The notes: a model not told the origin generated them from the letters alone. 64,000 bases of DNA from Marinobacterium profundum (GCF_001528745.1 NZ_BCNS01000091.1:186001-250000); one strand, 5' to 3'; shown: positions 52,023 to 62,627, counted from the stretch's first letter. Made by a program: numbers and translations.

Positions 52023-52775
52023 TTAGGTATCGTCTGACTCGTCAAGGTCGCCGGATTCGTCATTCACCGTGCGGCGCATTTCCTGCAAGCTCTGGTGGCG
52101 CACGTCCGTGCCACTCACCTGATAGACCAGATGTTCGGCCAGATTGCAGACATGATCGCCGATACGCTCGAGGGAGCGCAGCACCCAGATTACATTCAGT
52201 ACGCTGCTGATGGAGCGCGGGTCTTCCATCATGTAGGTGGCCAGCGAGCGCATCGCTGAACGGTATTCCTGATCCACGGCCTTGTCCTGCTTGGCGACCT
52301 GGTAAGCCAGGTTTATATCGCTGCGGGCAAAGGCGGTCAGGACATCCCGCACCATGATGCGGACCAGACTGCCGATATGACGAATTTCCTGGTAACCGCG
52401 GGGAGACTCGCCGCCCTTGACCAGCTCAATGGCCTGACGTGAGATACGGGTCGCTTCGTCGCCGATGCGCTCCAGATCCACTACCGCGCGCGAGATCGCC
52501 ATGATCATGCGCAGGTCGCTGGCGGCAGGCTGGCGGCGGGCGATGATGCGCGTGCAGTGCTCATCGATCATCAGCTCCATGTCGTTGGTCTGCTTGTCGC
52601 CGCGCAGTGAGCGCTCGGCCAGGTCGCTATCGCCGTTCAGCAGGGCTTCGATGCTGTCCTGCACCTGGCGCTCCACCATGCCGCCCATGGTCAGCAGTTC
52701 GGTCCGGATCTGTTCGAGATCTTCGTTGAACTGCTGGGAAATGTGGGTGCTGTAGCCGTCTTTTTCATATTCCAC
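52023..52775 (-). CDS. phoU: Phosphate transport regulatory protein
   Basis: A 250-residue PhoU with two copies of the three-helix PhoU domain. Each carries the acidic metal-binding pattern (MELMIDEHC in the first, RIGDHVCNLAEHLVY in the second). PhoU links the Pst transporter to PhoR and keeps the regulon off when phosphate is plentiful. It is the last gene of the pst operon, 60 bases after pstB. Confidence 0.94.
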   Translation of the reverse strand: MEYEKDGYSTHISQQFNEDLEQIRTELLTMGGMVERQVQDSIEALLNGDSDLAERSLRGDKQTNDMELMIDEHCTRIIARRQPAASDLRMIMAISRAVVDLERIGDEATRISRQAIELVKGGESPRGYQEIRHIGSLVRIMVRDVLTAFARSDINLAYQVAKQDKAVDQEYRSAMRSLATYMMEDPRSISSVLNVIWVLRSLERIGDHVCNLAEHLVYQVSGTDVRHQSLQEMRRTVNDESGDLDESDDT

Positions 52776-52835
52776 GGTGTCTTTCTCCGTAGCGGTTATT
52801 CGGGTTATCGCGTCTTTGCAGGCTGCAAGACTGCA

Positions 52836-53669
52836 TCAGCCGTAACGGCCGGTGATGTAGTCTTCGGTCTGCTTTTGCACCGGGTTGGTAAAGAGGGTGT
52901 CCGTGACGCCAAACTCAATTAGGTCGCCCATGTACATGAAAGCGGTGTAGTCCGATACGCGGGCGGCCTGCTGCATGTTGTGGGTAACAATGACGATGGT
53001 GAAATCCTTTTTCAGAGCATGGATCAGCTCTTCGATCTTCAGGGTCGAGATGGGATCCAGTGCCGATGCCGGTTCGTCGAGCAGCAGGACTTCAGGCTTC
53101 ACGGCGATGGTACGGGCGATGACCAGACGCTGCTGCTGACCACCGGACATGCCCAGTGCGCTCTCGTGCAGACGGTCCTTGACCTCATCCCAGAGGGCGG
53201 CGGAGCGCAGCGCCCATTCCACGGTATCGTCAATCAGGCGCTTCTTCTTCAGGCCCTGAATACGCAGGCCATAGGCTACGTTTTCGTAGATCGACTTGGG
53301 GAAGGGGTTGGGCTTCTGGAACACCATGCCAACACGACGGCGCAGTTCGGCGACATCCACGCCGCGGCCGTAAACGTTGCTGTCGTCCAGCAGAATTTCG
53401 CCGTCGATCTGGCAGCCATCCACCAGGTCGTTCATGCGATTGAAGCAGCGCAGCAGTGTGGATTTGCCGCAGCCCGACGGGCCTATAAAGGCGGTGACCC
53501 GGTTCTTGGGAATCAGCATGTTGATGCCGTGAAGTGCTTCCTTGTCGCCGTAGCGCAGGCGCAGGTCATTGACCTTGAGGGTGATTTCCTCGTCGTCCAT
53601 GTTCAGTGCACGGGGATCACGCTTGAGCGAGGAAATGTCGATCGCATGGGATTTCATATTGCTACTCAT
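52836..53669 (-). CDS. pstB: Phosphate ABC transporter ATPase
   Basis: A 277-residue PstB with Walker A GPSGCGKS, the PstB-type [10 protein letters not shown] helix, signature MSGGQQQR, Walker B VLLLDEP and H-loop VTHNMQQA. It energises high-affinity phosphate import through PstC and PstA. An N-terminal extension of about 25 residues before the first strand is common in pseudomonad and oceanospirillad PstB. Confidence 0.95.
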   Translation of the reverse strand: MSSNMKSHAIDISSLKRDPRALNMDDEEITLKVNDLRLRYGDKEALHGINMLIPKNRVTAFIGPSGCGKSTLLRCFNRMNDLVDGCQIDGEILLDDSNVYGRGVDVAELRRRVGMVFQKPNPFPKSIYENVAYGLRIQGLKKKRLIDDTVEWALRSAALWDEVKDRLHESALGMSGGQQQRLVIARTIAVKPEVLLLDEPASALDPISTLKIEELIHALKKDFTIVIVTHNMQQAARVSDYTAFMYMGDLIEFGVTDTLFTNPVQKQTEDYITGRYG

Positions 53670-53707
53670 GTCTCAAACCTTTGTTAAGTCAGCGCGTCAG
53701 GCCAGCG

Positions 53708-55399
53708 TTACATTTCAAGCGCTTTGTATTTCTCGCGCAGATGGTTGCGAATCGCGATGGCTGAGAAGTTCAGCAGGGCGATCACTACCACCAGCAGCAG
53801 CGCTGTGGCATAAACCAGCGGACGGGCCGCTTCCACGTTCGGGCTCTGGAAACCCACATCATAGATGTGGAAGCCCAGGTGCATGAATTTCTGATCCAGA
53901 TGCAGATAGGGGTAATTCATATCCAGCGGCAGGCTTGGTGCCAACTTGACCACGCCCACCAGCATCAGCGGAGCCACTTCACCGGCGGCGCGGGCAATGG
54001 CCAGAATAACACCGGTCATGATGGCGGGGCTGGCCATGGGCAGCACTACCTTCCACAGGGTTTCAGCCTTGGTCGCGCCCAGTGCCAGTGAGCCTTCGCG
54101 CACGGCGCGGGGGATTCGACTCAGGCCTTCCTCAGTGGCGACGATGACCACCGGTACTGTCAGCAGTGCCAGGGTCAGAGAGGCCCACATCAGGCCGCCG
54201 GTGCCAAAGGTCGGCGACGGCTTGGCTTCGGGGAAGAAGAGGTCATCGATATTGCCACCCAGGAAATAAACGAAGAAGCCCAGGCCGAAGACGCCGTAAA
54301 CGATGGACGGTACGCCGGCCAGGTTGTTGACGGCGATGCGCAACACACGGGTGGTGAAGCCCTGGCGGGCATATTCGCGCAGGTAAACCGCCGCGATAAC
54401 TCCGAACGGTGTCACCATCACGGACATCAGCAGTACCATCATCACGGTGCCGTAGATGGCTGGGAATATGCCGCCCTCTGTGTTGGCTTCACGGGGATCA
54501 TCGGCGATGAATTCCCAGATCTTGGCCGCGTAGTGCAGAACCTTGTCGCCCAGATGCATGCTGTTGGGCAGGAAGGCGCGCACAACCTTGGACAGTTGCA
54601 CTTCCACGCTGCGACCGTCGGCCACTTCGGCCACAAAGCTGTCGCGGTTCAGCGCATTGCTCAGCTCCAGCAGATCGACCTGCAGTTCCTCGTACTCGGC
54701 ATTGAGTTCGCTACGCCTGTCTTCGATGTCGGCATAGGGCTGCGGATCTGTGACGTTTTTCAGTTCCAGTGAACGCTGCTTCAGGCGCAGGCGCTCCAGT
54801 TCATAGTTGATGGAGCCGATAACGCCTTTCTGGATGTCCTCAATCTGGGCATGCAGATCCTGGGCACGGCTGATGCGACGCTGAAAGTTCTGCCACAGCG
54901 CATCGTATTCCGGGCCCGGAGCGTAGCCGTCATGCTGGGCGACCAGTTCGCCGTCCTGCTTGATGGCCTGCAGATAACCGTAAAGGTTGCCCCATTCGCG
55001 ACGTTCGGCGACAAACATCATCGCCGGATAGCTGCGTTCGGTCACATGGTCATCCAGCGCCCAGACAAAGTCGGCGCCGGTGATATCGCGGTTACCGACC
55101 TTGAACAGGTCACGTTTCATGTGCTCGAGGCCAGCGGGTACATCGACGCCGGCATCGCGCAGCTGGGCGGCGGGTACAAACTCGGACTCCACCAGTTCGC
55201 CCACTAGCACGGAACGCTGTCCGCTCTGATCGTAGCTGGCGCTCAGCACGTCGGCGGGCCAGAAGTGACCCAGGCCGCGCACGGCGATCAGCGCCAGCAG
55301 GCCCAGCACCATGATGATACAGATGGCCACGGCGCCGGCGTTGAGCCAGACCCAGGGGGAGCCGGAGCGGGTCCAGTCGGAAACGGAAATTCTCATCAC
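53708..55399 (-). CDS. pstA: Phosphate ABC transporter permease PstA, long form
   Basis: A 563-residue PstA. The C-terminal 280 residues are the standard six-helix permease (TPFGVIAAVYLREYA, NLAGVPSIVYGVFGLGFFVY, ATKAETLWKVVLP). The N-terminal half has one helix and a large periplasmic coiled region rich in Glu, Arg and Leu (about residues 150-260). This extended form is usual in pseudomonads and marine gammaproteobacteria, whereas E. coli PstA is about 300 residues. Confidence 0.93.
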   Translation of the reverse strand: MMRISVSDWTRSGSPWVWLNAGAVAICIIMVLGLLALIAVRGLGHFWPADVLSASYDQSGQRSVLVGELVESEFVPAAQLRDAGVDVPAGLEHMKRDLFKVGNRDITGADFVWALDDHVTERSYPAMMFVAERREWGNLYGYLQAIKQDGELVAQHDGYAPGPEYDALWQNFQRRISRAQDLHAQIEDIQKGVIGSINYELERLRLKQRSLELKNVTDPQPYADIEDRRSELNAEYEELQVDLLELSNALNRDSFVAEVADGRSVEVQLSKVVRAFLPNSMHLGDKVLHYAAKIWEFIADDPREANTEGGIFPAIYGTVMMVLLMSVMVTPFGVIAAVYLREYARQGFTTRVLRIAVNNLAGVPSIVYGVFGLGFFVYFLGGNIDDLFFPEAKPSPTFGTGGLMWASLTLALLTVPVVIVATEEGLSRIPRAVREGSLALGATKAETLWKVVLPMASPAIMTGVILAIARAAGEVAPLMLVGVVKLAPSLPLDMNYPYLHLDQKFMHLGFHIYDVGFQSPNVEAARPLVYATALLLVVVIALLNFSAIAIRNHLREKYKALEM

Positions 55400-55419
55400 A
55401 TTAATCCTCAGTCACCCGA

Positions 55420-57696
55420 TTACAGAGAGCCATATTTCTGGCGCAGATGCTGGCGAATGCTCTCGGCCAGGGTGTTCACCATAAAAGTGAACATGAACAG
55501 TACGAAGGCGGCCAGGAACAGGATGCGGAAATGGGTGCTGCCCACTTCGGACTCCGGCATTTCCACCGCGATATTGGCGGCCAGGGTACGCATGCCCTCA
55601 AAGATGTTTACATCCATGATTGGGGTGTTGCCCGTGGCCATCAGCACTATCATGGTTTCACCTACCGCACGGCCCATGCCGATCATCACCGCCGAGAAGA
55701 TACCGGGGCTGGCGGTCGGCATGACCACGCGCACCAGTGTCTGCCAGGGCGTGGCACCCAGCGCCAGTGAGCCGTAGCTCAGGCTCTTGGGCACCGCGAA
55801 GATGGCATCCTCGGTGATCGAGAAGATGGTCGGGATAACGGCAAAGCCCATGGCGATACCCACCACCAGAGCGTTGCGCTGATCGTAGCTGATGCCCATG
55901 GTCTGACTGACCCACAGGCGCAGGTCGCCGCCGAACAGCAGGTTTTCAACCGGGCCGGCCAGGGCAAAGCTAAGCCAGGTTGCCAGCATGACCACCGGAA
56001 TCAGCAGGGCGGCATCCCAGCCGTCGGGCAGCAGGTAGCGGATGCGATTGGGCATTTGCGCCCAGCCAAAGGCAAAGGCCAGGATCGATGCCGGGACCAC
56101 CAGTAGAATCAGGAAGACCGCAGCCAGGTTGAGTTCCATAAAGGGCGCCAGCCAGAGACCTGCCAGAAATCCCAGGATGACCGTTGGCAGAGCCTCCATC
56201 AGCTCGATCACCGGCTTTACCTTGCGGCGCAGGCCCGGAGCCATGAAGTAGGCGGTGTAGATGGCACCGCAGATGGCCAGCGGGGTCGCCAGTAGCATGG
56301 CGTAGAAGGCAGCCTTGAGAGTACCGAACGCCAGTGGCATGAGGCTGTATTTGGGCTCGAAGTCGTTGTTGGCGGCGGAGGACTGCCATACATAAGCCGG
56401 TTCTTCATAACCTTCATACCAGACCTTGTCCCAGAGCGCGGTCCAGGAAATGTCCGGGTGCTCGTTGTGGATGGCCCAGAAGCTTAATGTTCCGCGCTGT
56501 TCCAGCAGCATGGCGTTGGAACGCGGTGCATAGGCGATCTGGTCGGCGGGGCCGTCCAGCAGTTTCTCGCTCAGTACAGTGCGCTGCGCCGTGGTGTTGA
56601 ACAGCTTCAGGGTGCCTTCGTTGTCCAGAGTAGCGAAGCCCTTGCGACGGTGTTCGGTGGTGAAACTCGACAGGGTGCCGCCTTCGGTGTCGAAGTGGCG
56701 AATGGGGGTCAGCTGCCAGCTGCCCTGCTCATCACGCACCAGGAACCACTGTGAAACGCGGCCCTTGCTGTCAGCCAGCATCAGGGAGTTGCCGCCCAGC
56801 AGCAGTTCAAATGCCTCTATATCGCCATTGGTGGCGTTGATGATCTGGCTGATGCTGGCGTCGTTCGGTGCCTGCAGGTCAGCTACGGCGAGCTTGCCAC
56901 CCTGGGCGGCGATCAGCAGCCAGCGCCGATCCGGCATCAGCAACAGTTTGGTCGCCTTGACGTTGGGTTGCGCCAGGTGGGTTGTTTCGATGCTGGTTTC
57001 CACTTCACCGCTGAGGAAGTTCTCGCTCAGTTCGATATCGGTGCGAGTCAGGCCGCTGGCGTTGCCGCCGATCAGGCGCCAGTTGTCGCCATCACCATTA
57101 ACCGTCAGCAGTTCCAGCGGGTTGTCGCCCATGGGGATGGGGTCGGTGCCCAGCGGGTAGGCCAGTTCCGGTGACAGTACGCGCACCCCGTCGGGGTAGG
57201 ATGCCTTGTAATCGTGGCGCAGTACCAGGGCATTGCCGTTGCTCAGTCCCAGCGCAAACAGGCGACGGGCATCGGAGATGAGGGCAAAGCTGCTGATGGA
57301 TACGCCTTCGGGCAGATCCAGCGACTGTTGCCTGACGATGTCGCCACTGCGGGTGTTGAAGAAGATAACTTCAGCCGCATCGGTCAGGCGCAGGCCTATT
57401 TCAGCCTGTTCTTCCATGGCCAGATAGAGCGTCTTGCCCTGGCCCGGCAGCGGGTAGGGGCTGACGACCTGGCCGTTCTGCTGCCAGGGCTCGACGGCGG
57501 CGGAACGAAACAGTGGCATTACTTCATATAGCAGATAGAAAAAAATCAGCAGAATAGCGACTATAACGCTGATGCCGCCGATGCCGATGCCGACGGTCGC
57601 AGCCTTGTCCTTGAGCGCGCGCATCTTGCGCTTGCGCCTGGCGGAGGGCGTATTGAAGTCGAGCTCGGGTACGCTAACTGTGGCTTCGTTGCTCAT
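55420..57696 (-). CDS. pstC: Phosphate ABC transporter permease PstC, long form
   Basis: A 758-residue PstC. One N-terminal helix is followed by a large periplasmic beta-rich domain of about 400 residues (WD-like repeats such as RLFALGLSNGNALVLRH, SLMLADSKGRVSQWFLV). The permease core (about 470-758) contains PLAICGAIYTAYFM, ELMEALPTVILGFLAG and GATPWQTLVRVVMP. The extra domain is absent in E. coli PstC (319 residues) but known in related marine genera. It is 21 bases upstream of pstA. Confidence 0.93.
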   Translation of the reverse strand: MSNEATVSVPELDFNTPSARRKRKMRALKDKAATVGIGIGGISVIVAILLIFFYLLYEVMPLFRSAAVEPWQQNGQVVSPYPLPGQGKTLYLAMEEQAEIGLRLTDAAEVIFFNTRSGDIVRQQSLDLPEGVSISSFALISDARRLFALGLSNGNALVLRHDYKASYPDGVRVLSPELAYPLGTDPIPMGDNPLELLTVNGDGDNWRLIGGNASGLTRTDIELSENFLSGEVETSIETTHLAQPNVKATKLLLMPDRRWLLIAAQGGKLAVADLQAPNDASISQIINATNGDIEAFELLLGGNSLMLADSKGRVSQWFLVRDEQGSWQLTPIRHFDTEGGTLSSFTTEHRRKGFATLDNEGTLKLFNTTAQRTVLSEKLLDGPADQIAYAPRSNAMLLEQRGTLSFWAIHNEHPDISWTALWDKVWYEGYEEPAYVWQSSAANNDFEPKYSLMPLAFGTLKAAFYAMLLATPLAICGAIYTAYFMAPGLRRKVKPVIELMEALPTVILGFLAGLWLAPFMELNLAAVFLILLVVPASILAFAFGWAQMPNRIRYLLPDGWDAALLIPVVMLATWLSFALAGPVENLLFGGDLRLWVSQTMGISYDQRNALVVGIAMGFAVIPTIFSITEDAIFAVPKSLSYGSLALGATPWQTLVRVVMPTASPGIFSAVMIGMGRAVGETMIVLMATGNTPIMDVNIFEGMRTLAANIAVEMPESEVGSTHFRILFLAAFVLFMFTFMVNTLAESIRQHLRQKYGSL

Positions 57697-57781
57697 GACA
57701 CTCGGTTCCCGGAAGTCCTGAATATACGGCGGCTACAATAATGCAGTTATATGACGCTTTTGTTACAAGCCGCGAACAATA

Positions 57782-57817
57782 AAATGCAGGGATGCTGTCG
57801 CCAGCACCCCTGCATTT
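57782..57817 (-). terminator. Hairpin between pstS and pstC
   Basis: A 16-pair inverted repeat (AAATGCAGGG then TGCTG, with one mismatch) has a four-base loop and T residues following on the minus strand. It probably attenuates read-through so that pstS is made in excess over the membrane genes, as is usual in binding-protein operons. Confidence 0.75.
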
Positions 57818-57872
57818 CGTAACACCTTAACTCTCTCCGATCACGGCTTGGAACCGGCCGGGGGAAGCTGTG

Positions 57873-58844
57873 TTACAGGCCCAGAGCAGCCATCTGTTTT
57901 TCAACAACCTTGGCGGGCAGCGGGATGTAACCGTCTTTCACGACCACTTCCTGACCGGCCTTGGACATGACCAGCTTGAGGAACTCGCGTTCCAGCGGCT
58001 GCAGGTCGGTACCAGGCTTCTTGTTGATGTAAACGTAGAGCGAACGTGCCAGCGGGTATTTGCCGGTAATGGCGTTTTCCGGCGTTGCTTCAACGAATTC
58101 TTCACCAGCTTTCTTCGCCAGTGGCAGGGCACGTACGGAAGCGGTTTTGTAGCCGATACCGGAGTAACCCAGGCTGTTCAGCGAGGTGGAGACAGACTGT
58201 ACAACAGAGGCAGAGCCTGGCTGTTCGTTAACGTTGTTGCGGAAATCGCCCTTGCACAGCGCTTTTTCCTTGAAGTAACCGTAAGTGCCGGATACCGAGT
58301 TGCGACCGAACAGCTGAATGCTCTTGTCGGCCAGGGTACCTTCCAGGCCCAGTTGACCCCAGTTAGTGACGTCGTCAGCGCCGCCGCACTTGCGGGTAGA
58401 CGAGAACACAGCGTCAACCTGGTCGATGCTCAGGCCGGCGATGGGGTTGTCCTTGTGGGCGAACACGGCCAGAGCGTCGATGGCCACGGCAACAGCGGTC
58501 GGCTTGTAGCCGTATTTCTGCTCGAAGGATTCCAGCTCCTTGTCTTTCATCTTGCGGGACATGGGGCCAATGTTGGAAGTGCCTTCAGTCAGGGCTGGCG
58601 GCGCTGTGGAAGACCCGGCGGCCTGAATCTGGATGTTGACGTTGGGGTACAGACGCTTGAACTCTTCAGCCCAGAGGGTCATCAGGTTGGCCAGAGTATC
58701 GGAACCGACGCTGGACAGGTTGCCTGAAACGCCAGACGCTTTTTCGTAAGTCGGCAGGTTGGCATCCAGCAGATCGGAGGCGTTGGCAGTCAGGCAGGTT
58801 GCCGAGATGGCAACGGCTGAGATCAGCTTTTTCATCGGTGTCAT
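57873..58844 (-). CDS. pstS: Periplasmic phosphate-binding protein
   Basis: A 323-residue PstS-type protein. A signal peptide ([18 protein letters not shown]) is followed by [19 protein letters not shown] and [23 protein letters not shown], which contain phosphate-site residues. Then come [11 protein letters not shown] and a C-terminal helix. It belongs to the pseudomonad-type PstS group. caggag precedes ATG 58844. A Pho box lies 64 bases further upstream. It is the first gene of pstSCAB-phoU. Confidence 0.94.
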   Translation of the reverse strand: MTPMKKLISAVAISATCLTANASDLLDANLPTYEKASGVSGNLSSVGSDTLANLMTLWAEEFKRLYPNVNIQIQAAGSSTAPPALTEGTSNIGPMSRKMKDKELESFEQKYGYKPTAVAVAIDALAVFAHKDNPIAGLSIDQVDAVFSSTRKCGGADDVTNWGQLGLEGTLADKSIQLFGRNSVSGTYGYFKEKALCKGDFRNNVNEQPGSASVVQSVSTSLNSLGYSGIGYKTASVRALPLAKKAGEEFVEATPENAITGKYPLARSLYVYINKKPGTDLQPLEREFLKLVMSKAGQEVVVKDGYIPLPAKVVEKQMAALGL

Positions 58845-58907
58845 GGTTAGCTCCTGAAGAGTTTTAAGAGTCAGTGTTCAGTTGTTGGACGTCACTATAG
58901 GGCGGGT

Positions 58908-58927
58908 CTGTGACACTAATGTGACAA
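58908..58927 (-). promoter_or_regulatory. Pho box upstream of pstS
   Basis: Minus strand TTGTCACATTAGTGTCACAG has two copies of TGTCACA exactly 11 bases apart, an excellent Pho box. It predicts PhoB activation of the pst operon in phosphate starvation. Confidence 0.85.
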
Positions 58928-59047
58928 CCTGCGAGGGTTTGCAGTCGGGGGGCTGGCGCGCTACAGGTAGTGATTTGTGAAGCTGTGAAGATTACACTCT
59001 GTGCATCCGAAATCTGCACCCGAAAAATACAGGTTGGAATATCGATC

Positions 59048-59446
59048 ATGTCCAGTGTTGATGAGCACAATCCGTTACCCGACGGTGAGCTGAGCCTAAA
59101 ATTGCCGGCCAGCAGTCAGGCAACCAACATGTTTGGCGATGTCTATGGCGGCTGGGTCGTGGCGCGGGCCGTTGAAGCGGCAGAAATTCGCGCCGCCAAG
59201 ATTGCCGAGGGCCGCATTGCCACAGTGTCGGTGGGGAGCATGGATTTTCTCTCGCCGGTGCTGGTTGGCACCATTCTCAGCTTCTATACCCGCGTGATTG
59301 AACTGGGCAACAGCTCAGCGCGTATTCTGGTTGAGGTCTGGGGTCGTTGCCCCGATGGCCGGGAGCCACGCAAGGTCACCGAAACCGAATGTGTCCAGGT
59401 TGCCATCGATCAGTACGGACATATTCGCCCGCTGCCGGTGCAGTGA
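59048..59446 (+). CDS. Acyl-CoA thioesterase (YciA-like hotdog fold)
   Basis: A 132-residue single hotdog-domain protein. The active-site segment SQATNMFGDVYGGWVVARAVEAAE and the strand ATVSVGSMDFLSPVLVGTIL match YciA/acyl-CoA hydrolase proteins, although the usual HAN-x-NxxG motif is modified. It probably hydrolyses acyl-CoA esters in the cytoplasm. ATG 59048 is chosen; the longer frame from 58970 overlaps the pst promoter. It is divergent from pstS. Confidence 0.82.
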   Translation: MSSVDEHNPLPDGELSLKLPASSQATNMFGDVYGGWVVARAVEAAEIRAAKIAEGRIATVSVGSMDFLSPVLVGTILSFYTRVIELGNSSARILVEVWGRCPDGREPRKVTETECVQVAIDQYGHIRPLPVQ

Positions 59447-59521
59447 TCGCAGCATGCAGGTGAACTTCCTGTAGCTCAGTTTGACTAACAGGCCCCGCTT
59501 TAGCCTGCATCTGGAGATCAC

Positions 59522-60382
59522 ATGTACACGCGGCGCATAAAACTGCTCAGGATGGCGCTTTCGACATTGCTCGGATGGCGCCGTCAGGGCTACTTCATTC
59601 CCTATCGCTACGCCGACCAGCTGCCGGAGGCAACGCCATCTTACCCGGCGCTGGAACAGCTGCTGGCGCGCCATGAGCCACAGTTCAGTCAGTTGCTCAC
59701 CGCATTGGACGCCTTTGCGCCACAGTTGCAGGGATTTAGTGGTACCCAGCCGCCGCTGCCTCGCTGGCAGCAGAGCTGGTTTCCCCGCCTGGATGGCGCT
59801 ATCGCCTACGGCCTGACCCGGCTGCAGCGCCCGCGAATGATTATCGAGGTGGGGTCCGGCCATTCCACGCGCTTCTTTGTCAAAGCCTGTCAGGATGAGG
59901 GGCTGAGTACCGAACTGATCTGTATCGACCCTGCGCCACGGGCGGATCTGGCCCGGCTGGATGTGAAGGTGCAGCGTACGCCGGTACAACAGGCGGATCC
60001 GGCACTGTTCGAGCGTTTGCAGGCCGGGGATCTGCTCTTTATTGATTCCAGCCATCTGTTGCTGCCAGGCAGCGATGTCGACTGGCTGCTGAATCGGGTC
60101 TGGCCAGTGCTGGCTGCCGGCGTGCTGGTGCATTTCCATGACATACTGCTGCCCGACGACTACCCCGAGCAGTGGCGCTGGCGCGGTTACAACGAACAGC
60201 AGGCAGTGGCGGTGTTGCTTAGTAGCGGCGCAGCCACACCGCTCTGGTCCAGCCATTACGCCGCCAGTCGCATGCAATCCCAGTTACAGCATAGCTTTGT
60301 GGCGGGGCTGCCGATGCCGGATGAAGCGCTGGAAACCAGCCTGTGGCTGCGCAAGGTCACACCGGCGCTGGATGCTCTCTAG
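59522..60382 (+). CDS. Class I SAM-dependent methyltransferase-like protein
   Basis: A 286-residue protein with a Rossmann-fold methyltransferase core. Motif I is MIIEVGSGHSTRFF near residue 105, followed by ELICIDPAPR and DLLFIDSSHLLLPGSD, as in the Methyltransf_24 group. The N-terminal 90 residues are poorly conserved. The substrate is unknown. The gene is 75 bases after the thioesterase gene on the same strand and converges on uvrD. Confidence 0.72.
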   Translation: MYTRRIKLLRMALSTLLGWRRQGYFIPYRYADQLPEATPSYPALEQLLARHEPQFSQLLTALDAFAPQLQGFSGTQPPLPRWQQSWFPRLDGAIAYGLTRLQRPRMIIEVGSGHSTRFFVKACQDEGLSTELICIDPAPRADLARLDVKVQRTPVQQADPALFERLQAGDLLFIDSSHLLLPGSDVDWLLNRVWPVLAAGVLVHFHDILLPDDYPEQWRWRGYNEQQAVAVLLSSGAATPLWSSHYAASRMQSQLQHSFVAGLPMPDEALETSLWLRKVTPALDAL

Positions 60383-60407
60383 GACGCAGCCCGGCAGACA
60401 GTGTTTT

Positions 60408-62627
60408 TTACAGCGGCTGCAGGTTGGCGTAGCCGAGCATCAGCCACTTGGAGCCCTCGTCATCAAAGTTCACCTGCACCCGTGCCTTGGGTCCAGAGCC
60501 TTCGTAGTTGACCACTATGCCTTCGCCAAACTTGGCGTGGCCGACGCGCTGCCCCAGGGAAATATTGGTGGCAGGCACCTCGGCGTTGGACAGTGAGGAA
60601 CTGCTACCCTGAAACAGAGGCTCGCTCGGGCTTCGGGCGGTCAGCGGGCGGCGAACCTGGGCATTGAGGCGCACTTCCTCGATCAGCTCGGGCGGCACTT
60701 CCTGGATAAAGCGCGAGGCGCGGTTGAAGTTTTCCTGGCCGTGCAGACGGCGCGATTCCGCATGGGTCAGATACAGCTTTTGCATCGCCCGGGTAATGCC
60801 GACGTAGCACAGACGGCGTTCTTCCTCGAGCCGGCCGGGCTCCTCGATCGACATCTTGTGGGGGAACAAACCTTCTTCCATGCCCGCCAGGAACACCAGC
60901 GGGAACTCCAGCCCCTTGGCCGAGTGCAGTGTCATCATCTGCACGCTGTCCTGGTGTTCGTCGGCCTGGGCATCACCGGCATCCAGTGCCGCCTGATCGA
61001 GAAAGGCGACCATGGGCGTGCGGGCTTCACCTTCCTCGGTTTCAATATCTTCCTGCCAGCTGCCGGCAAATTGGCGCGCGGCTGTGATCAGCTCATCAAG
61101 GTTTTCGAGGCGCGACTGTGCCTTTTCGCCCTTTTCCTTTTCGTGATGCTGCACCAGGCCGCTGTGCTTGATCATGTGCTCGGTCTGCTCGTGCAGCTGG
61201 GTATCCCGAGTCTCGGTATCGAGCCTGTCGATCAGTTCAAGGAAGCCCCGCAGTGCATTGCCGGCACGGGCCGGCAGCAGACCCTGCTCGATAATTTCGC
61301 AGGCCGCCTGCCACATGCTCAGTTCCTGCTCGCGGGCGTGCTGGCGCAGCAGTTCGATGGTGCGGGTGCCGATGCCGCGGGTCGGTACATTGATCACGCG
61401 CTCCATGGCGGTGTCGTTGTGACGGCTCGACATCAGGCGCAGATAGGCCAGGGCATTCTTGATTTCCAGTCGGTCGTAGAAGCGCTGTCCGCCGTAGATG
61501 CGATAGGGCACACCTGCGCGAATGAGCATTTCCTCGATAATACGTGACTGGGCGTTGGAGCGGTACAGCACGGCGGAATCGACCCGCAGGTTGCCGTCCT
61601 GCACCCACTGCTGCACGCGGCCGACAATAAAGCTGGCTTCGTCCTGTTCGTTGAAGGCGGAGTAGACCGACAGTAGCTCGCCATCGCTGCCTTCGGTCCA
61701 GAGCTGCTTGCCCAGACGCCCCTGGTTGTTGCCGATGACGGCGTTGGCCGCCTGCAGGATGTTCTTGGTGGAGCGGTAGTTCTGCTCCAGCTTGATGGTC
61801 GTAGTGCCGGGGAAGTGTTCTGGCAGGTTCTGAATATTCTCGATGCGGGCGCCGCGCCAGCCATAGATTGACTGGTCATCGTCGCCGACGGCCATCAGCT
61901 TGCGTTCGGCGCCACAGAGCAGGCGCAGCCAGGCGTACTGGATGGCGTTGGTGTCCTGAAACTCATCCACCAGCAGGTAGCGAAAGCGCTCCTGGTAGTG
62001 CTTGAGCAGCGCCGGCGAGCGGTCACGCAGCAGTTCAAGACTGCGCAGCAGCAGTTCGCCGAAATCGATCATGCCGCCGCGATCGCAGGCCTGCTCGTAG
62101 GCTTCGTAGATATTCAGCATGGTGCGCTGGAAAGGGTCGTTGGAAGGTTCTATGTGGCGCGCGCGCAGGCCTTCGTCTTTCTGGGCGTTAATGAACCACT
62201 GGAACTGTCGCGCCGGCCAGCGCTGTTCGTCCAGGTTCATTTCCTTGGCCAGGCGCTTGATCAGCCGCAGCTGATCATCGCTGTCCATGATCTGGAAGTT
62301 GTCCGGCAGGCCGGCATCGCGCCAGTGCGAGCGTAGCAGACGGTGTGCCAGGCCGTGGAAGGTGCCCACCCACATGCCGTGGGGGTTGAGCCCCAGCAGT
62401 TCTTCGATACGCCCGCGCATTTCCCGGGCGGCCTTGTTGGTAAAGGTCACCGCCATGATCGAGTAGGGCGAGATATCCTCGACCTGGATCAGCCAGGCAA
62501 TGCGGTGCACCAGCACGCGGGTTTTACCGGAGCCGGCACCGGCCAGTACCAGCAGGTTCTGCACCGGTGCAGAGACCGCTTCGCGCTGGGCATCGTTGAG
62601 TGAGTCGAGTATCGGGGTTAAATCCAT
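60408..62627 (-). CDS. uvrD: DNA helicase II
   Basis: A 739-residue superfamily 1A helicase of normal UvrD length. The motifs run in order: Q motif LNDAQREAV, Walker A AGAGSGKT, TFTNKAAREM, LVDEFQDTN, GDDDQSIYGWRGA, LEQNYRST, MTLHSAKGLEFP and LCYVGITRA. The C-terminal Tudor-like segment HAKFGEGIVVNYEGSGPKARVQVNF is present. It unwinds DNA in mismatch and excision repair. ATG 62627 fits the family start MDLTPILDSLN. Confidence 0.96.
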   Translation of the reverse strand: MDLTPILDSLNDAQREAVSAPVQNLLVLAGAGSGKTRVLVHRIAWLIQVEDISPYSIMAVTFTNKAAREMRGRIEELLGLNPHGMWVGTFHGLAHRLLRSHWRDAGLPDNFQIMDSDDQLRLIKRLAKEMNLDEQRWPARQFQWFINAQKDEGLRARHIEPSNDPFQRTMLNIYEAYEQACDRGGMIDFGELLLRSLELLRDRSPALLKHYQERFRYLLVDEFQDTNAIQYAWLRLLCGAERKLMAVGDDDQSIYGWRGARIENIQNLPEHFPGTTTIKLEQNYRSTKNILQAANAVIGNNQGRLGKQLWTEGSDGELLSVYSAFNEQDEASFIVGRVQQWVQDGNLRVDSAVLYRSNAQSRIIEEMLIRAGVPYRIYGGQRFYDRLEIKNALAYLRLMSSRHNDTAMERVINVPTRGIGTRTIELLRQHAREQELSMWQAACEIIEQGLLPARAGNALRGFLELIDRLDTETRDTQLHEQTEHMIKHSGLVQHHEKEKGEKAQSRLENLDELITAARQFAGSWQEDIETEEGEARTPMVAFLDQAALDAGDAQADEHQDSVQMMTLHSAKGLEFPLVFLAGMEEGLFPHKMSIEEPGRLEEERRLCYVGITRAMQKLYLTHAESRRLHGQENFNRASRFIQEVPPELIEEVRLNAQVRRPLTARSPSEPLFQGSSSSLSNAEVPATNISLGQRVGHAKFGEGIVVNYEGSGPKARVQVNFDDEGSKWLMLGYANLQPL